From the NCBI GenBank assembly GCA_038321615.1, contig JBBQFC010000023.1, positions 1-43,269 on the forward strand: DNA of 43,269 nt. The letters run 5' to 3'. The notes below the pieces were generated by a model that saw only the letters and a program-made list of their open reading frames with translations, was not told the DNA's origin and searched no databases. This document shows positions 25,852-36,000 of this stretch, one piece after another. Numbering within the stretch: position 1 is the stretch's first letter; every line of letters starts with the position of its first letter. The position numbers and the translations under genes are program-made. This stretch comes from JBBQFC01 sp038321615 (lineage in GTDB: Bacteria > Bacteroidota > Bacteroidia > Flavobacteriales_D > Cryomorphaceae).

Positions 25852-26610
25852 CTACCTCCCCGGATTCAAGTTTGCTTTGAGATATTCCCGATTCATTCGG
25901 GCGATATTTTCGAGGGAAATTCCTTTCGGACATTCCGCTTCGCACGCCCCTGTTACGGTGCAGTTTCCAAAACCTTCCTTGTCCATTTGGCTCACCATGT
26001 TCTGCACCCGATCTGGCGCCTCTACTTCGCCTTGAGGTAGAAGGGCGAGCTGCGAAACTTTAGCGGAGACAAAGAGCATAGCGGACGCATTTTTACAAGC
26101 CGCTACACAAGCGCCGCAACCGATACAGGTAGCTGAATCAAAGGCGCGATCGGCATCTTCTTTTGGAATGGGAATAGCATTTGCGTCGAGGGTATTTCCG
26201 CTGGTATTTACAGAAACATACCCCCCCGATTGAATAATGCGGTCGAAGGCCGAACGATCGACAACCAAGTCTTTGATAATTGGGAAAGCGGCTGCGCGCC
26301 AAGGCTCGATGTAAATCGTCTCGCCATCTTTAAACTGCCGCATGTGGAGCTGGCAAGTAGTAGTCAGCTTTTGCGGGCCGTGAGGTTGTCCATTTATGTA
26401 GATGCTGCACGAACCGCAGATTCCTTCCCGGCAATCGTGATCGAAGGCTACGGGGTCGTCGCCCTTGCTGATCAAACTTTCATTGAGCACATCGAGCATC
26501 TCCAGAAACGACATGTCGGGACTAATATCTGCTATTGGATATTCCACCATTTTGCCAGTGCTCTGCGGCCCTTTCTGCCTCCAAACTTTCAACTTCAAAT
26601 TCAAATTCAT
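25852..26610 (-). CDS. sdhB: Succinate dehydrogenase/fumarate reductase iron-sulfur subunit
   Basis: A 252-residue electron-transfer subunit carrying three iron-sulfur clusters between the flavoprotein and the membrane anchor of complex II. The [2Fe-2S] ligands are Cys60, Cys65, Cys68 (CREGICGSC) and Cys86. The [4Fe-4S] and [3Fe-4S] clusters are served by CIGCGACVAAC near residue 155 and by the C...CEAECPKGI region near 214-225. It lies 12 bases after sdhA. It is last in the order cytochrome b, flavoprotein, iron-sulfur, the usual Bacteroidota (frdCAB-like) order. It converges with the T9SS cargo gene with 10 bases between stops. Confidence 0.96.
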   Translation of the reverse strand: MNLNLKLKVWRQKGPQSTGKMVEYPIADISPDMSFLEMLDVLNESLISKGDDPVAFDHDCREGICGSCSIYINGQPHGPQKLTTTCQLHMRQFKDGETIYIEPWRAAAFPIIKDLVVDRSAFDRIIQSGGYVSVNTSGNTLDANAIPIPKEDADRAFDSATCIGCGACVAACKNASAMLFVSAKVSQLALLPQGEVEAPDRVQNMVSQMDKEGFGNCTVTGACEAECPKGISLENIARMNREYLKANLNPGR

Positions 26611-26622
26611 AACATTTCCTTT

Positions 26623-28626
26623 TTACTTGTAACTTCTTGTTTTTACTTCGATCGCCTCGTAAACCAAATCTTCTTTGTGCAATATCGCGTTTCCGGGTTC
26701 ACCGGTATATTCGTAGCAACTCACAAATTTGTAATTCTCGTCATCGCGCAGGGCTTCTCCATCGGGCGCGCGGTATTCTTCCCGAAAGTGTCCGCCGCAA
26801 GATTCTTTGCGCTCAAAAGCATCGAGACACATAAGCTCGCCTAACTCTAAGAAATCAGCTACCCGACCTGCTTTCTCCAGTTCTGCATTTAGTTCATTGA
26901 ATTCGCCTGGTACCCGCACATCTCTCCAGAACTCTTCGCGTAGAGCCTTAATTTCGGCCATTGCCTTTTGCAAGCCTTCGGCATTGCGCGACATTCCACA
27001 TTCATTCCACATGATTCGGCCTAGCTTTTTATGGAAATAATCCACCGATTTTGAACCCTTGATACCGAGCAATCGGCGCAGTGTATCAGTGGCGTTTTTT
27101 TCCGCTTCATCAAAAGCTGCTGAGTCCGTTGAGATTTTTCCGGTTCGAATATCATCAGAGAGGTAATCACCGATGGTGTAAGGCAGTACAAAATACCCGT
27201 CGGCCAAGCCCTGCATTAAAGCGGAGGCTCCAAGCCTGTTTGCTCCATGTTCGCTAAAATTAGCTTCCCCACAGGCAAAACATCCCGGTATGGTAGTCAT
27301 GAGATTGTAATCCACCCAAAGGCCGCCCATGGTGTAATGCACGGCGGGGTATATCATCATTGGAGTTTTATATGGATTCTCGTCGATGATCTTCTCGTAC
27401 ATTTCAAAAAGGTTACCGTATTTCGCCTCGATCACTTTTGTTCCAAGGTCTTTGATCTTCGCGTCGCTCGGGTTTTCAACACCATGGATCGAAGCTTCGG
27501 TTTTCCCATATCGCATTATAGCCGCCGAAAAATCGAGATATACTGCTTCGCCGGTCTTATTTACGCCAAATCCAGCATCGCAGCAATCTTTGGCCGCCCG
27601 AGAGGCTACATCGCGCGGCACCAAGTTTCCAAAAGCAGGATATCTGCGTTCAAGGAAATAATCCCGTTCTTGTTCGGTGAGATCTATGGCCTTCTTTTTG
27701 CCTTCACGAATGGCTTTGGCATCTTCGAGTTTTGCCGGAACCCAAATACGTCCATCGTTTCGAAGTGACTCAGACATAAGGGTGAGTTTCGACTGATGGT
27801 CGCCGGAAACAGGAATACACGTGGGGTGAATTTGGGTAAAACAAGGATTTGAAAAATAAGCACCCCGTCGGTGAGCTTTCCAGGCTGCGGTAACGTTCGA
27901 ACCCATGGCATTGGTCGATAGATAGAATACATTGCCATAACCACCGGTACAAAGCACCACTGCGTGGCCAGCAAAGCGCTCGATTTTTCCGCTAACCAAA
28001 TTTCGTGCGATAATGCCCCGGGCTTTACCATCTACAATTACCAAATCGACCATCTCGTGGCGGTTGTACATTTGGATTTTTCCTTTGGCTATCTGTCGCG
28101 ACATGGCCGAATAGGCTCCGAGCAAGAGCTGTTGACCCGTTTGGCCTTTGGCGTAAAACGTCCTTGAAACCTGCACTCCACCGAAGGAACGATTATCGAG
28201 TAGCCCTCCATAATCGCGCGCGAATGGCACGCCCTGAGCTACACATTGATCAATGATGCTGGTAGAAACCTCTGCCAATCGATACACATTTGCTTCCCGA
28301 GAGCGGTAATCGCCACCTTTTACGGTATCATAAAACAAGCGGTACACACTATCACCATCATTTTGGTAATTCTTGGCTGCGTTTATTCCACCCTGAGCGG
28401 CTATACTATGCGCCCTGCGGGGTGAGTCTTGGAAACAGAAAGCTTTTACATTATAGCCCATCTCTGCAAGTGAAGCTGCAGCTGAAGCGCCGGCCAACCC
28501 GGTGCCAATCACCAATACGTCGATGGATCGCTTATTGGCTGGATTAACCAAATTCACATGATTCTTGTGGTTCGTCCACTTTTGATCAATGGAACCTGAA
28601 GGTATTTTAGCGTCGAGCTTAGTCAT
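26623..28626 (-). CDS. sdhA: Succinate dehydrogenase/fumarate reductase flavoprotein subunit
   Basis: The 667-residue catalytic subunit of complex II, interconverting succinate and fumarate with covalently bound FAD. The dinucleotide-binding motif VIGTGLAGASAA is at residues 39-50, and the covalent flavin His73 is in the AHSIAAQGG motif. A downstream HPTCIP segment, an ERRYPAFGNLVPRD active-site stretch and GEANFSEHGANRLGASALMQG complete the set. Its length, longer than proteobacterial SdhA, matches the Bacteroidota/epsilonproteobacterial class. It lies between sdhC and sdhB with 12-base gaps on both sides. Confidence 0.97.
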   Translation of the reverse strand: MTKLDAKIPSGSIDQKWTNHKNHVNLVNPANKRSIDVLVIGTGLAGASAAASLAEMGYNVKAFCFQDSPRRAHSIAAQGGINAAKNYQNDGDSVYRLFYDTVKGGDYRSREANVYRLAEVSTSIIDQCVAQGVPFARDYGGLLDNRSFGGVQVSRTFYAKGQTGQQLLLGAYSAMSRQIAKGKIQMYNRHEMVDLVIVDGKARGIIARNLVSGKIERFAGHAVVLCTGGYGNVFYLSTNAMGSNVTAAWKAHRRGAYFSNPCFTQIHPTCIPVSGDHQSKLTLMSESLRNDGRIWVPAKLEDAKAIREGKKKAIDLTEQERDYFLERRYPAFGNLVPRDVASRAAKDCCDAGFGVNKTGEAVYLDFSAAIMRYGKTEASIHGVENPSDAKIKDLGTKVIEAKYGNLFEMYEKIIDENPYKTPMMIYPAVHYTMGGLWVDYNLMTTIPGCFACGEANFSEHGANRLGASALMQGLADGYFVLPYTIGDYLSDDIRTGKISTDSAAFDEAEKNATDTLRRLLGIKGSKSVDYFHKKLGRIMWNECGMSRNAEGLQKAMAEIKALREEFWRDVRVPGEFNELNAELEKAGRVADFLELGELMCLDAFERKESCGGHFREEYRAPDGEALRDDENYKFVSCYEYTGEPGNAILHKEDLVYEAIEVKTRSYK

Positions 28627-28638
28627 GGTAAGACTGTG

Positions 28639-29325
28639 TTAAGCTGTGAAATGAATGTAGAGCGGTATGCTCGCAAAAGCTGCGGGAACAAGCACTGCAA
28701 AGGCATAACCGGCAACCCGGATAGCTTGTTCAATCTTTGGCGTTTTCAAACCAAGCGAAGAAAATGCTGAACTAAACCCGTGGTAGAGGTGGAATCCTAC
28801 TGCGGTCATAGCCAACGAGTACCCCAGCGTGTAAACCAAACCAATCTGTGGATCGGTAAAAGCGGCAATTACTACAGTGTATAAGTCCTTATTTCCTGCG
28901 CTATCCATTGGGATTGCTCCAAAATGCATGACGTACCAAAAATTGCTCATGTGAACAATAATGAACACCAAGATAATCGTTCCTAAAATTCCCATATTTC
29001 TGGATGTCCAATGGGAGTTTGCGCTTGGCTTTGAATAGGTGTAATTTGTCGGCCGCGCCTTCTTGTTTTGAATAGTCAGCAGCACGCCATCGATTGCGTG
29101 AAAGAGTATGCTGATGTAAGTAACGTAGCTCAGAATTTTTACAACCGGATTGGAGGTCATGAATTTGGCGTAAGCATTGAATTGCAATAGTCCTTCTTCA
29201 CCAGGTATAAAGAGTTGAAAATTTCCTAAAAGATGACCGATTAAGAAAAGACAGAGAAAAAGGCCTGTAAAGGCCATCCAGTATTTCTTGGCCAAACTCG
29301 AGGACAGAATTGCAGACTTGCTCAT
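28639..29325 (-). CDS. sdhC: Succinate dehydrogenase cytochrome b subunit
   Basis: A 228-residue membrane anchor of the single-subunit type (type B, five helices) expected to carry two b haems and exchange electrons with menaquinone. Helices are visible around residues 15-32, 60-80, 108-128, 155-175 and 200-222. His residues suited to haem binding lie in FLIGHLLGN, LFHAIDG, FIIVHMSNFW and GFHLYHGFSSAF. It is first in the sdhCAB operon. A candidate promoter lies 35-62 bases upstream. Confidence 0.95.
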   Translation of the reverse strand: MSKSAILSSSLAKKYWMAFTGLFLCLFLIGHLLGNFQLFIPGEEGLLQFNAYAKFMTSNPVVKILSYVTYISILFHAIDGVLLTIQNKKARPTNYTYSKPSANSHWTSRNMGILGTIILVFIIVHMSNFWYVMHFGAIPMDSAGNKDLYTVVIAAFTDPQIGLVYTLGYSLAMTAVGFHLYHGFSSAFSSLGLKTPKIEQAIRVAGYAFAVLVPAAFASIPLYIHFTA

Positions 29326-29360
29326 AAATTTTCGTTAGATATTCCTGACTTTTTGAGCCA

Positions 29361-29387
29361 CAAATGTAGAACACAAGCGCCTACAAA
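29361..29387 (-). promoter_or_regulatory. Putative promoter of the sdhCAB operon
   Basis: On the minus strand a perfect -7 element TACATTTG (29368-29361) lies 35 bases before the sdhC start. TTTG (29387-29384) is 15 bases further upstream; this spacer is shorter than the usual 19 or so, so the -33 assignment is weak. Confidence 0.45.
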
Positions 29388-29490
29388 CAGATATTTTACG
29401 CAATTTATTCTCATTCTTTACACAAATCCATCCAGATTGTTAAACCCTATTCCCATTAGAAAGTTTATTTTCGGGCCAAAGAATAAACCC

Positions 29491-30777
29491 ATGCGCTACC
29501 ACCCTATTTCCGCTTCGACTTATGTGAATCACCGCAAATTATTAGCTGCGGAATTGCCGTCTAAGGCTATTGCTATCATTCATTCAAACGATATAATGCC
29601 AACCAATGCAGATGGTACAATGCCCTTCAGGCAAAACAATGATTTGCTCTACCTATGCGGTATTGATCAGGAAGAAACGGTGCTCTTACTATTTCCAGAT
29701 GCTACCAATCCAGCCCATCGGGAGATTCTATTTGTGAAGGAGACCAGTGCAGAAATAGCCATATGGGAAGGCGAAAAGTTTAGTAAGGAAGGCGCAGAAA
29801 AACACTCTGGAGTAGCTACAGTGATGTGGGTGGATCAATATGAATCGATGATCCAAATGCTCATCCCCGAATCCCTGCACGTATTCCTTACAAGCAACGA
29901 GCATTTGCGCCAGCACAATGAAGCGGAGACCCGCGAAATGCGCAAGGGTGCCGAGCTTCGGCAGAAATATCCGCTTTACCATTATCAACGGCTTGCGCCG
30001 ATTATGCATCGGCTCCGATCGATTAAATCGCGCGAGGAGATTGACCAAGTGCAACATGCCTGCAAAATTACTGAAAGCGGTTTCAGAAGGGTTCTGAAAG
30101 CAATAAAACCCGGAATTATGGAGTATGAAATCGAAGCAGAGTATCTGCACGACTTTGTGCGCAAAGGTTCCCGCGGGTTTGCCTACACTCCAATCATAGC
30201 TTCAGGCTTCAACGCATGTGTGCTGCATTATATTGAGAATAACAAGGCGTGCGAAGCGGGCGACGTAATATTAATGGATGTAGGCGCCGAATACGGTAAC
30301 TACGCCAGCGACATGACCCGCTGTGTGCCAGTAAGTGGGAAATTCACTTCCAGACAAAAAGATGTGTACAATGCCGTGCTGCGGGTAATGCGCGGAGCAC
30401 AGAAATTGCTCAAGCCTGGGGTAATGCTCTCTAAATATCACAGTCAGGTGGGAGTTTTGATGCAAGAAGAATTAGTGAAATTGGGCCTTTTGACTTCAAG
30501 CGATATAGAGAACCAAGACTCGGCCAAACCTGCGTACAAGAAATATTTTATGCACGGAACGTCGCATTTCTTGGGGCTTGATGTGCATGATGTCGGCCTT
30601 TGGCATGAGCCAATTCAAGCCGGGATGATTTTCACAGTAGAACCTGGTATTTATATCCGGGAAGAGAAGCTGGGTATTCGGTTGGAGAACGATATCCTGA
30701 TTACCGAGAACGGATTTATTGACCTTATGGCCAGTATCCCTATTGAAGCTGACGATATAGAGGCTCTAATGGCTTAG
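29491..30777 (+). CDS. Xaa-Pro aminopeptidase (aminopeptidase P, M24B)
   Basis: A 428-residue dinuclear-metal aminopeptidase that removes N-terminal residues preceding proline. The N-terminal creatinase-like domain (about residues 1-170) is followed by the pita-bread catalytic domain. Metal ligands are visible: two Asp in the DVGAEYGNYASD segment, His in HGTSHFLGLDVHD, Glu in TVEPGIYI and Glu in GIRLENDILIT. A frame opens at 29353, but the ATG at 29491 (MRYHPIS) gives the family N-terminus and leaves the divergent leader free. It is divergent from sdhC and convergent with a small sorting-domain ORF, overlapping by 4 bases at 30774-30777. Confidence 0.92.
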   Translation: MRYHPISASTYVNHRKLLAAELPSKAIAIIHSNDIMPTNADGTMPFRQNNDLLYLCGIDQEETVLLLFPDATNPAHREILFVKETSAEIAIWEGEKFSKEGAEKHSGVATVMWVDQYESMIQMLIPESLHVFLTSNEHLRQHNEAETREMRKGAELRQKYPLYHYQRLAPIMHRLRSIKSREEIDQVQHACKITESGFRRVLKAIKPGIMEYEIEAEYLHDFVRKGSRGFAYTPIIASGFNACVLHYIENNKACEAGDVILMDVGAEYGNYASDMTRCVPVSGKFTSRQKDVYNAVLRVMRGAQKLLKPGVMLSKYHSQVGVLMQEELVKLGLLTSSDIENQDSAKPAYKKYFMHGTSHFLGLDVHDVGLWHEPIQAGMIFTVEPGIYIREEKLGIRLENDILITENGFIDLMASIPIEADDIEALMA

Positions 30778-31025
30778 CGATTAACGGAGAATTTCCGGCT
30801 TATCACCTGGTCGCCGTCTAAAATGAGGAAGATGTAATGGCTATTGTCAAGTTCACTTACTGGTATGGTGCTATCATCCGAATCCAACTTGCCAGTTTTA
30901 ACGATTCGGCCGCTTAAATCGCAAATGTCAAAAATCGTGCGATCTGTGCGACGGCTATACCCTACAATCAATTTTGCCTTTGACGTATCGAAATCTAAAG
31001 CTATAAGTTCTTCTGTTTTAATCAT
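30774..31025 (-). CDS. Stand-alone T9SS type A sorting-domain-like small protein
   Basis: An 83-residue product that matches the type A sorting domain along nearly its full length: an IFDICDLSGRIVKTG strand pair, an IPVSELDNSHYIFLIL segment like the usual SSGIYFLKI motif, and a final SRKFSVNR like the terminal KKFIK. It lacks a signal peptide and any cargo domain. Such isolated sorting domains are normally fused to exported proteins. It may be a cytoplasmic domain-only protein of a known but uncharacterised kind, or the surviving tail of a lost cargo gene. Clean start and stop codons and no premature stop favour a gene. Confidence 0.65.
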   Translation of the reverse strand: MIKTEELIALDFDTSKAKLIVGYSRRTDRTIFDICDLSGRIVKTGKLDSDDSTIPVSELDNSHYIFLILDGDQVISRKFSVNR

Positions 31026-31429
31026 GACCGCGTGTTATTCTACATCCTTTCAGGAGTAGCTAATTTACGGCAGAGATTTCGAGCCGTTGCATTTCACGGC
31101 AACCTTTAAGACGAAGGACATGAATGACTGGATTAAGGTAACTATCTAAAAGATGAAAAGGCGACTTTCGTCGCCCGTTCACAACCTTCACATGAAAAAA
31201 GAAAAGAAAATGGGCTTATCTGTCAACGAAGATCCATCGCAAATCGATGAGTTCTGTTATGGATGTCGAATTATTTGGAAGTATAGATGCTATCATAATC
31301 TTGGTGGTTTTTAATTCTTAACATGAATTTAGCTCATCTACAGAGGTATAAAGGCTCGAAACCAAGGATAGGTCAAAATGAATCGATAAACGGAAGGTAA
31401 ATCCAAGGATCAAAACTTACATTTGGGCT
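31026..31429. other. 404-base intergenic region, no firm gene
   Basis: It contains a 40-codon open frame at 31192-31314 on the plus strand (Lys-rich start, CYGC motif), a 6-bp hairpin GGCGAC/GTCGCC at 31160-31175, and a candidate -7 element TACATTTG at 31418-31425 directly before the first response regulator. The hairpin is followed by a T-rich run only in the minus direction, where no gene would use it. I see no RNA gene or riboswitch that I can name. Confidence 0.5.
31418..31425 (+). promoter_or_regulatory. Candidate -7 element ahead of the first LytTR regulator
   Basis: TACATTTG matches TAnnTTTG exactly but ends only 4 bases before the ATG at 31430, implying a leaderless message, and no TTTG is found at the expected -33 distance. 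It is therefore weak evidence. Confidence 0.3.
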
Positions 31430-32212
31430 ATGCCGAAAGCCGCCATTCGCGCGATCATTGTTGACGACGAGCACCTTGCCCGAGAAAATCTCCGCTTCAT
31501 GCTGGCAGATTTTTGCCCCGAAATAGAAGTAATAGGAGTAGCCGATGGAGTAGATTCGGCGGAAGCCCTCTTTAAAGCCCAAAGGCCGGATCTCGTATTT
31601 CTCGACATCCGGATGCCTTCGGGATCGGAAGGCTTCGAACTCATCAGGCGACTTTCCGAGTACCAATATTATGTGGTGTTTGTAACGGCATTTAAAGAGT
31701 ACGCAGTAGAGGCTTTCGAAAGCAGAGCATTACATTATATTTTAAAGCCCATTGACGAGCACGACCTGATCGAAACGGTAAAACGCATCAAACCCAGTGG
31801 CAATGATTCGGGCTACTCCGACCAACTGGCGATATATGCTGAAAATCTTCGAAAAATTGAAGCCGACATTGCCATAGCCGGAAACACAAGTCGGATTGCG
31901 ATTGCGCACAGCAAAGGGGTGAAGGTGGTAGAAACCAATAAGATTGTGAGGCTTGAAGGAAGCGGGAATTGCAGCATCCTGCATTTCAAAGACAAAAGTG
32001 AATTTCTGGACACGCGAAGCTTAAAGCACTATGAAGGAATATTACCCGATTGGTTTTTTAGAATTCATAAATCGCATATTGTGAATTTGTACGAAGTATT
32101 GGAAGTGATGCATAGCGAAGGCCTCAGCGTGGCTTTAAAACAAGGCGCTGAAATACCACTGGCGAGAGAGCGAAAGAAGCTTTTATTAGAGAAACTGGCA
32201 TTATTGCGGTAA
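31430..32212 (+). CDS. LytTR-family response regulator (first copy)
   Basis: A 260-residue regulator. The receiver domain (about residues 6-125) has the acidic pocket IVDDEH, phospho-acceptor Asp59 in VFLDIRMP, a conserved Thr in FVTAFKEYA, and Lys in YILKPIDE. A LytTR DNA-binding domain follows (about residues 155-258, with FFRIHKSHIVNLYEV). It is similar to the second copy 103 bases downstream, especially in the opening 28 residues (DDEHLxRENLR, then CPxI), so the two are paralogous. The start is the ATG at 31430. It probably acts on the same sensor pathway. Confidence 0.93.
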   Translation: MPKAAIRAIIVDDEHLARENLRFMLADFCPEIEVIGVADGVDSAEALFKAQRPDLVFLDIRMPSGSEGFELIRRLSEYQYYVVFVTAFKEYAVEAFESRALHYILKPIDEHDLIETVKRIKPSGNDSGYSDQLAIYAENLRKIEADIAIAGNTSRIAIAHSKGVKVVETNKIVRLEGSGNCSILHFKDKSEFLDTRSLKHYEGILPDWFFRIHKSHIVNLYEVLEVMHSEGLSVALKQGAEIPLARERKKLLLEKLALLR

Positions 32213-32285
32213 AAACTTGGTTAGCGGCGCTTCACAAGGTTAAAAGCCCCGTTGGTACAATCGGTAAAATTTTAACAGTGGGTAA

Positions 32286-32298
32286 CACTAAATTAGTG
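32286..32298. promoter_or_regulatory. Palindrome ahead of the second LytTR regulator
   Basis: CACTAA-A-TTAGTG is a perfect 13-base odd palindrome ending 16 bases before the ATG at 32315. Another 10-base palindrome, TAAAATTTTA, lies at 32265-32274. Both sit in the 102-base gap between the two regulator genes. They could bind a regulator, but LytTR sites are usually direct repeats, so the assignment is open. Confidence 0.3.
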
Positions 32299-32314
32299 CT
32301 AAAGCTCCACCACT

Positions 32315-33061
32315 ATGAAAGCCCTAATTATCGACGACGAGCATTTATGCCGTGAAAATCTGCGCATGCTTATTGAATCTTATTGCCCCGCCATTCATGA
32401 ATCTGCGTCGGCAGTAAATGCCAGCGATGCACGCAAACAACTCAGTATTTTCCAACCCGATATTCTATTTTTAGATGTAAAAATGCCCGGCGAAAATGGA
32501 TTCGATTTTCTGGCAAGCTTAGGCGATCATCCTTACTCGGTGATATTTACTACGGCTCATAGCGAATTTGCCCTTCCCGCCTTGAAAGCAGAAGCTCTCG
32601 ACTATTTGGAAAAACCGGTAAACATTGACGATTTACAAAAAGCCGTCAAGAAACTCGATAAGCGCCGGCAGCTCAATGCAATTGAAGATCACATAAAAAT
32701 TGCCCAGAACAAAACTCAACCTGGCACCGGAAACGAGAAAATCGCCATAGCGATGCGGGAAGGTTTCGAGATAATTTCGTTCAACGAAATAATTCACCTA
32801 GAGGCATCGGAGAGTTATACCACCTTTTACCTCGGCAATGGCAAACGGATAATTAGCAGCAAAAATATAAAGGTGTACGAAGACCGATTAGACCCCGCAG
32901 TTTTCTTCCGAATTCACAAATCGCATATTATTAATGTGCGCAATCACCTTACCGGCTTCAACCGAAGAGATGGAAACAGCGCTGTGATGTCAAATGGAAA
33001 AATGATCCCCATTTCTCGTCGTAAATTGCAGCAGTTTTTAGACCTAATTACTGGTATGTGA
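32315..33061 (+). CDS. LytTR-family response regulator (second copy, coupled to the sensor)
   Basis: A 248-residue regulator with receiver (IIDDEH, phospho-acceptor Asp54 in LFLDVKMP, Thr in FTTAHSEFA, Lys in YLEKPVN) and LytTR DNA-binding domain (about residues 145-246, FFRIHKSHIINVRN). Its stop overlaps the sensor start by GTGA at 33058-33061, so regulator and kinase are made together and are the natural cognate pair. Confidence 0.93.
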   Translation: MKALIIDDEHLCRENLRMLIESYCPAIHESASAVNASDARKQLSIFQPDILFLDVKMPGENGFDFLASLGDHPYSVIFTTAHSEFALPALKAEALDYLEKPVNIDDLQKAVKKLDKRRQLNAIEDHIKIAQNKTQPGTGNEKIAIAMREGFEIISFNEIIHLEASESYTTFYLGNGKRIISSKNIKVYEDRLDPAVFFRIHKSHIINVRNHLTGFNRRDGNSAVMSNGKMIPISRRKLQQFLDLITGM

Positions 33062-36000
33062 ATCTTAGAATAATCGCTGTTACAGTCGGCCTTATTGGCT
33101 CGGCATCTATATGCTTCGGGCAGCAATCGCCTTTCATAGCCTACACCACGCAAGATGGATTAGCCCAATCGCAAATAAGGGCTATACAACAAGATCACCA
33201 AGGCTATCTTTGGGTAGGTAGCTTAGGTGGGTTAAGCCGGTTTGACGGGATCTCTTTTGTAAATTATTCAAGCCAGGACGGGCTTATTTCGAATAAAGTA
33301 AATTGCCTTCACTTGGGGAATAAGCACCTTTGGGTAGGTACCACCGGAGGTATTTCGAAGTTGGAAGGCAACAGCTTAAAACCAATTTCTCTCCCCGATC
33401 GATTCGTGCGCAGCGAAGTGCTCGACATTGTGGAATCGAGCAACGGCGCATTGTGGATTGCATTAAATGGCGATGGATTGTTGCGGTACGAAGACGACAA
33501 ATTTCATGCTTACGGAACAGACGAAGGTCTTATCGATTTATTTATCCGCTCCATCGAAATAGACCCTATCGGTAATCTATGGGTCGGCAGCAAATCTGGG
33601 GTGACCACCTACGATGGGAAAACATTCTCAAGCCCCACGAAGTTCAAATCACTCAGCGTAAGCGATCTTCACCGCCTGACCACTGGCGAGATGCTCATTT
33701 GCACATTCGGCAATGGGGTAATCCGCGTAAATGCATCAGATACCACGCAATACTTAGCCGAACAGGGATTAGAAAGCAACCATATAAGGTACGCCGTAGA
33801 GCTGAATAAGGATGAGATTTGGCTGGGGTCGAGAAAAGGCTTGGTGAGATGGAGAAAAGATGGATTCAAATTTTACAATGAAAATCAAGGGCTTCCATAT
33901 TCCAATATCAAATCGCTTGGTAAAGATCGCGAAGGCAATCTTTGGATTGGAACCGACGGTAATGGATTACTTCTAAAGGCTGGAAATGCGTTTTCGCATT
34001 ATGATACCCGCGATGGACTCCTGTCGAATCTCGTGTTGAGTATCGCAAATATTGGTAACGATACCCTCATGATTGGTACCTATACTAATGGCATCCAATT
34101 ATTTCAAAAGGGCAATTTTCACCCTTATTCATCAAACGAGCTTTTTGCTAATCAAAGGGTGTGGAGTATAGTACAAGGAGCTGATCAGCGCATTTGGATT
34201 GGCTCATCCATGGGTTTGTATTGCGATAATAGCGCCTTGGGTGGATCGGTTAATCAGCTCCTGGCAAATACCGAAGTCACCGCTTTGGCTCTCATTGATT
34301 CAAATATTGCTGTAGGTTCAGACTCCGGCTTGCGAATTTTCGATCCGAATGGAAATCAAATCGACAGTACGTTATTTTGCGGTGATCTTAAAATCCGGAA
34401 TGTTCGATCCTTACTTGTTCGGGGAGAAACTGTGTGGATGGCGGCGCAGGGGTATGTTATTGCCAAATCGCCAACCGATTGCCGGTTCTATCCAATAGAT
34501 TTAAAGGAAGAGACTGCAGTTTATACTTTGGTGGCTGACCGGAGCGGCATGATTTGGGCCGGAACTTCCGATGGGCTCTACCTCATCGATCCTCAAGCCG
34601 GAAGTGTCGATGAAATATTCTTCTCAAAAGAAATAAGCGCTCGGAATATCAATTTCCTTTGGTGGCTAAAGCCAGATGTCCTTTTGGCCGGAACCAACAA
34701 TGGCCTCTATAAATTGAGCGATTATGACCCTGTCAATTCTGAAAAACTGGAAGTGCGGCAATATGGTCCTTTTGAAGGCCTCCGGAGTGCAGAAACCAAT
34801 CAGAACGCGTTTTACGCAGAAGGCGATAGTATCTGGTTTGGAACTACCACAGGTTTGGTTTGTTTTGCTGCCAACAAGGCTTCAAACAGCGAAATATCGC
34901 CTATTCTGCGCATCTCGGGAGTTCAACTCTTTGCAAGAGCAACCGATTGGACGGCCTTTCCGAACAATGGTTTCGACGAAAGAGAATTACCGATAGATCC
35001 GGTGCTGCCTTATAAGCAAAATGCATTGACCTTCAATTTTACCGGAATCCATTTCTCCAACCCTGAAAAGATAAGTTACCGCTATTTGATGGAGGGAATT
35101 GAACAAACTTGGATCGGGCCCACGAAGGAGCAATCTGTAACATACGCATACCTTCCACACGGATCTTATACTTTCCGGGTAGAAGCCTATCACGAAGAGT
35201 GGCCCGATGCCATTGCGGAGTCGAGTTTTCAATTTTCGATCAAGCCACCTTTTTACCTGACTTGGTGGTTCTATGGCATCGTAATTCTGGCGGTAGTCGC
35301 TGCAATTTATACGATTTACAAAAGCCAAATAAACCGAGAGCGCAAAAAACAGGCTGCTGAAAAATTGATGATCCAATCGCGCATGATAGAATTGGAATCG
35401 CTAGCGCTAAATTCAAGTATGAATCGACATTTCATATTCAACGCGCTCAACTCCATTCAGTACTATATCAATGTGCAGGACAAGCGCTCGGCAAATAAAT
35501 ATTTGTCCAGTTTCGCACGCCTCATTCGCAAAAATTTAGACAGCAGTCAGCAAAATCAAACATCCCTTCAAGACGAACTCGATCGTGTAGCCCTTTACCT
35601 TTCGTTAGAAGAGATGCGTTTTCAGGGGCGATTTGCGTACGAAGTAGAAGTAGATCCGACCATAGTTACCCGCGACGTACAAATACCTTCGATGATGCTT
35701 CAGCCCTATCTTGAAAACAGCATTTGGCACGGCGTTTTACCATCCGAGAAAGCTGGAAGAATTGACCTTAAGATCGGAAGGGATAAGGAAGATATTACCA
35801 TTCAAATCAGCGACAATGGCATTGGCATAGATACGAGCATGCGCAATAAAAAGGATGACAACAATGGCCACGATTCCAAAGGAATGATACTTACTAAAAA
35901 TCGCATTGAGCTCTTTCGGCGAATGACCGGGCAGAACTATGTGGTACAAGGGCCATTTGAACTCACAGACGATACAGGTCAGATCTTAGGAACCCGGGTG

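Noticed and set aside
31160..31175. GGCGAC/GTCGCC hairpin as a terminator
   Set aside because: Only the minus direction has a T-rich run after the stem, and no minus-strand gene ends there.
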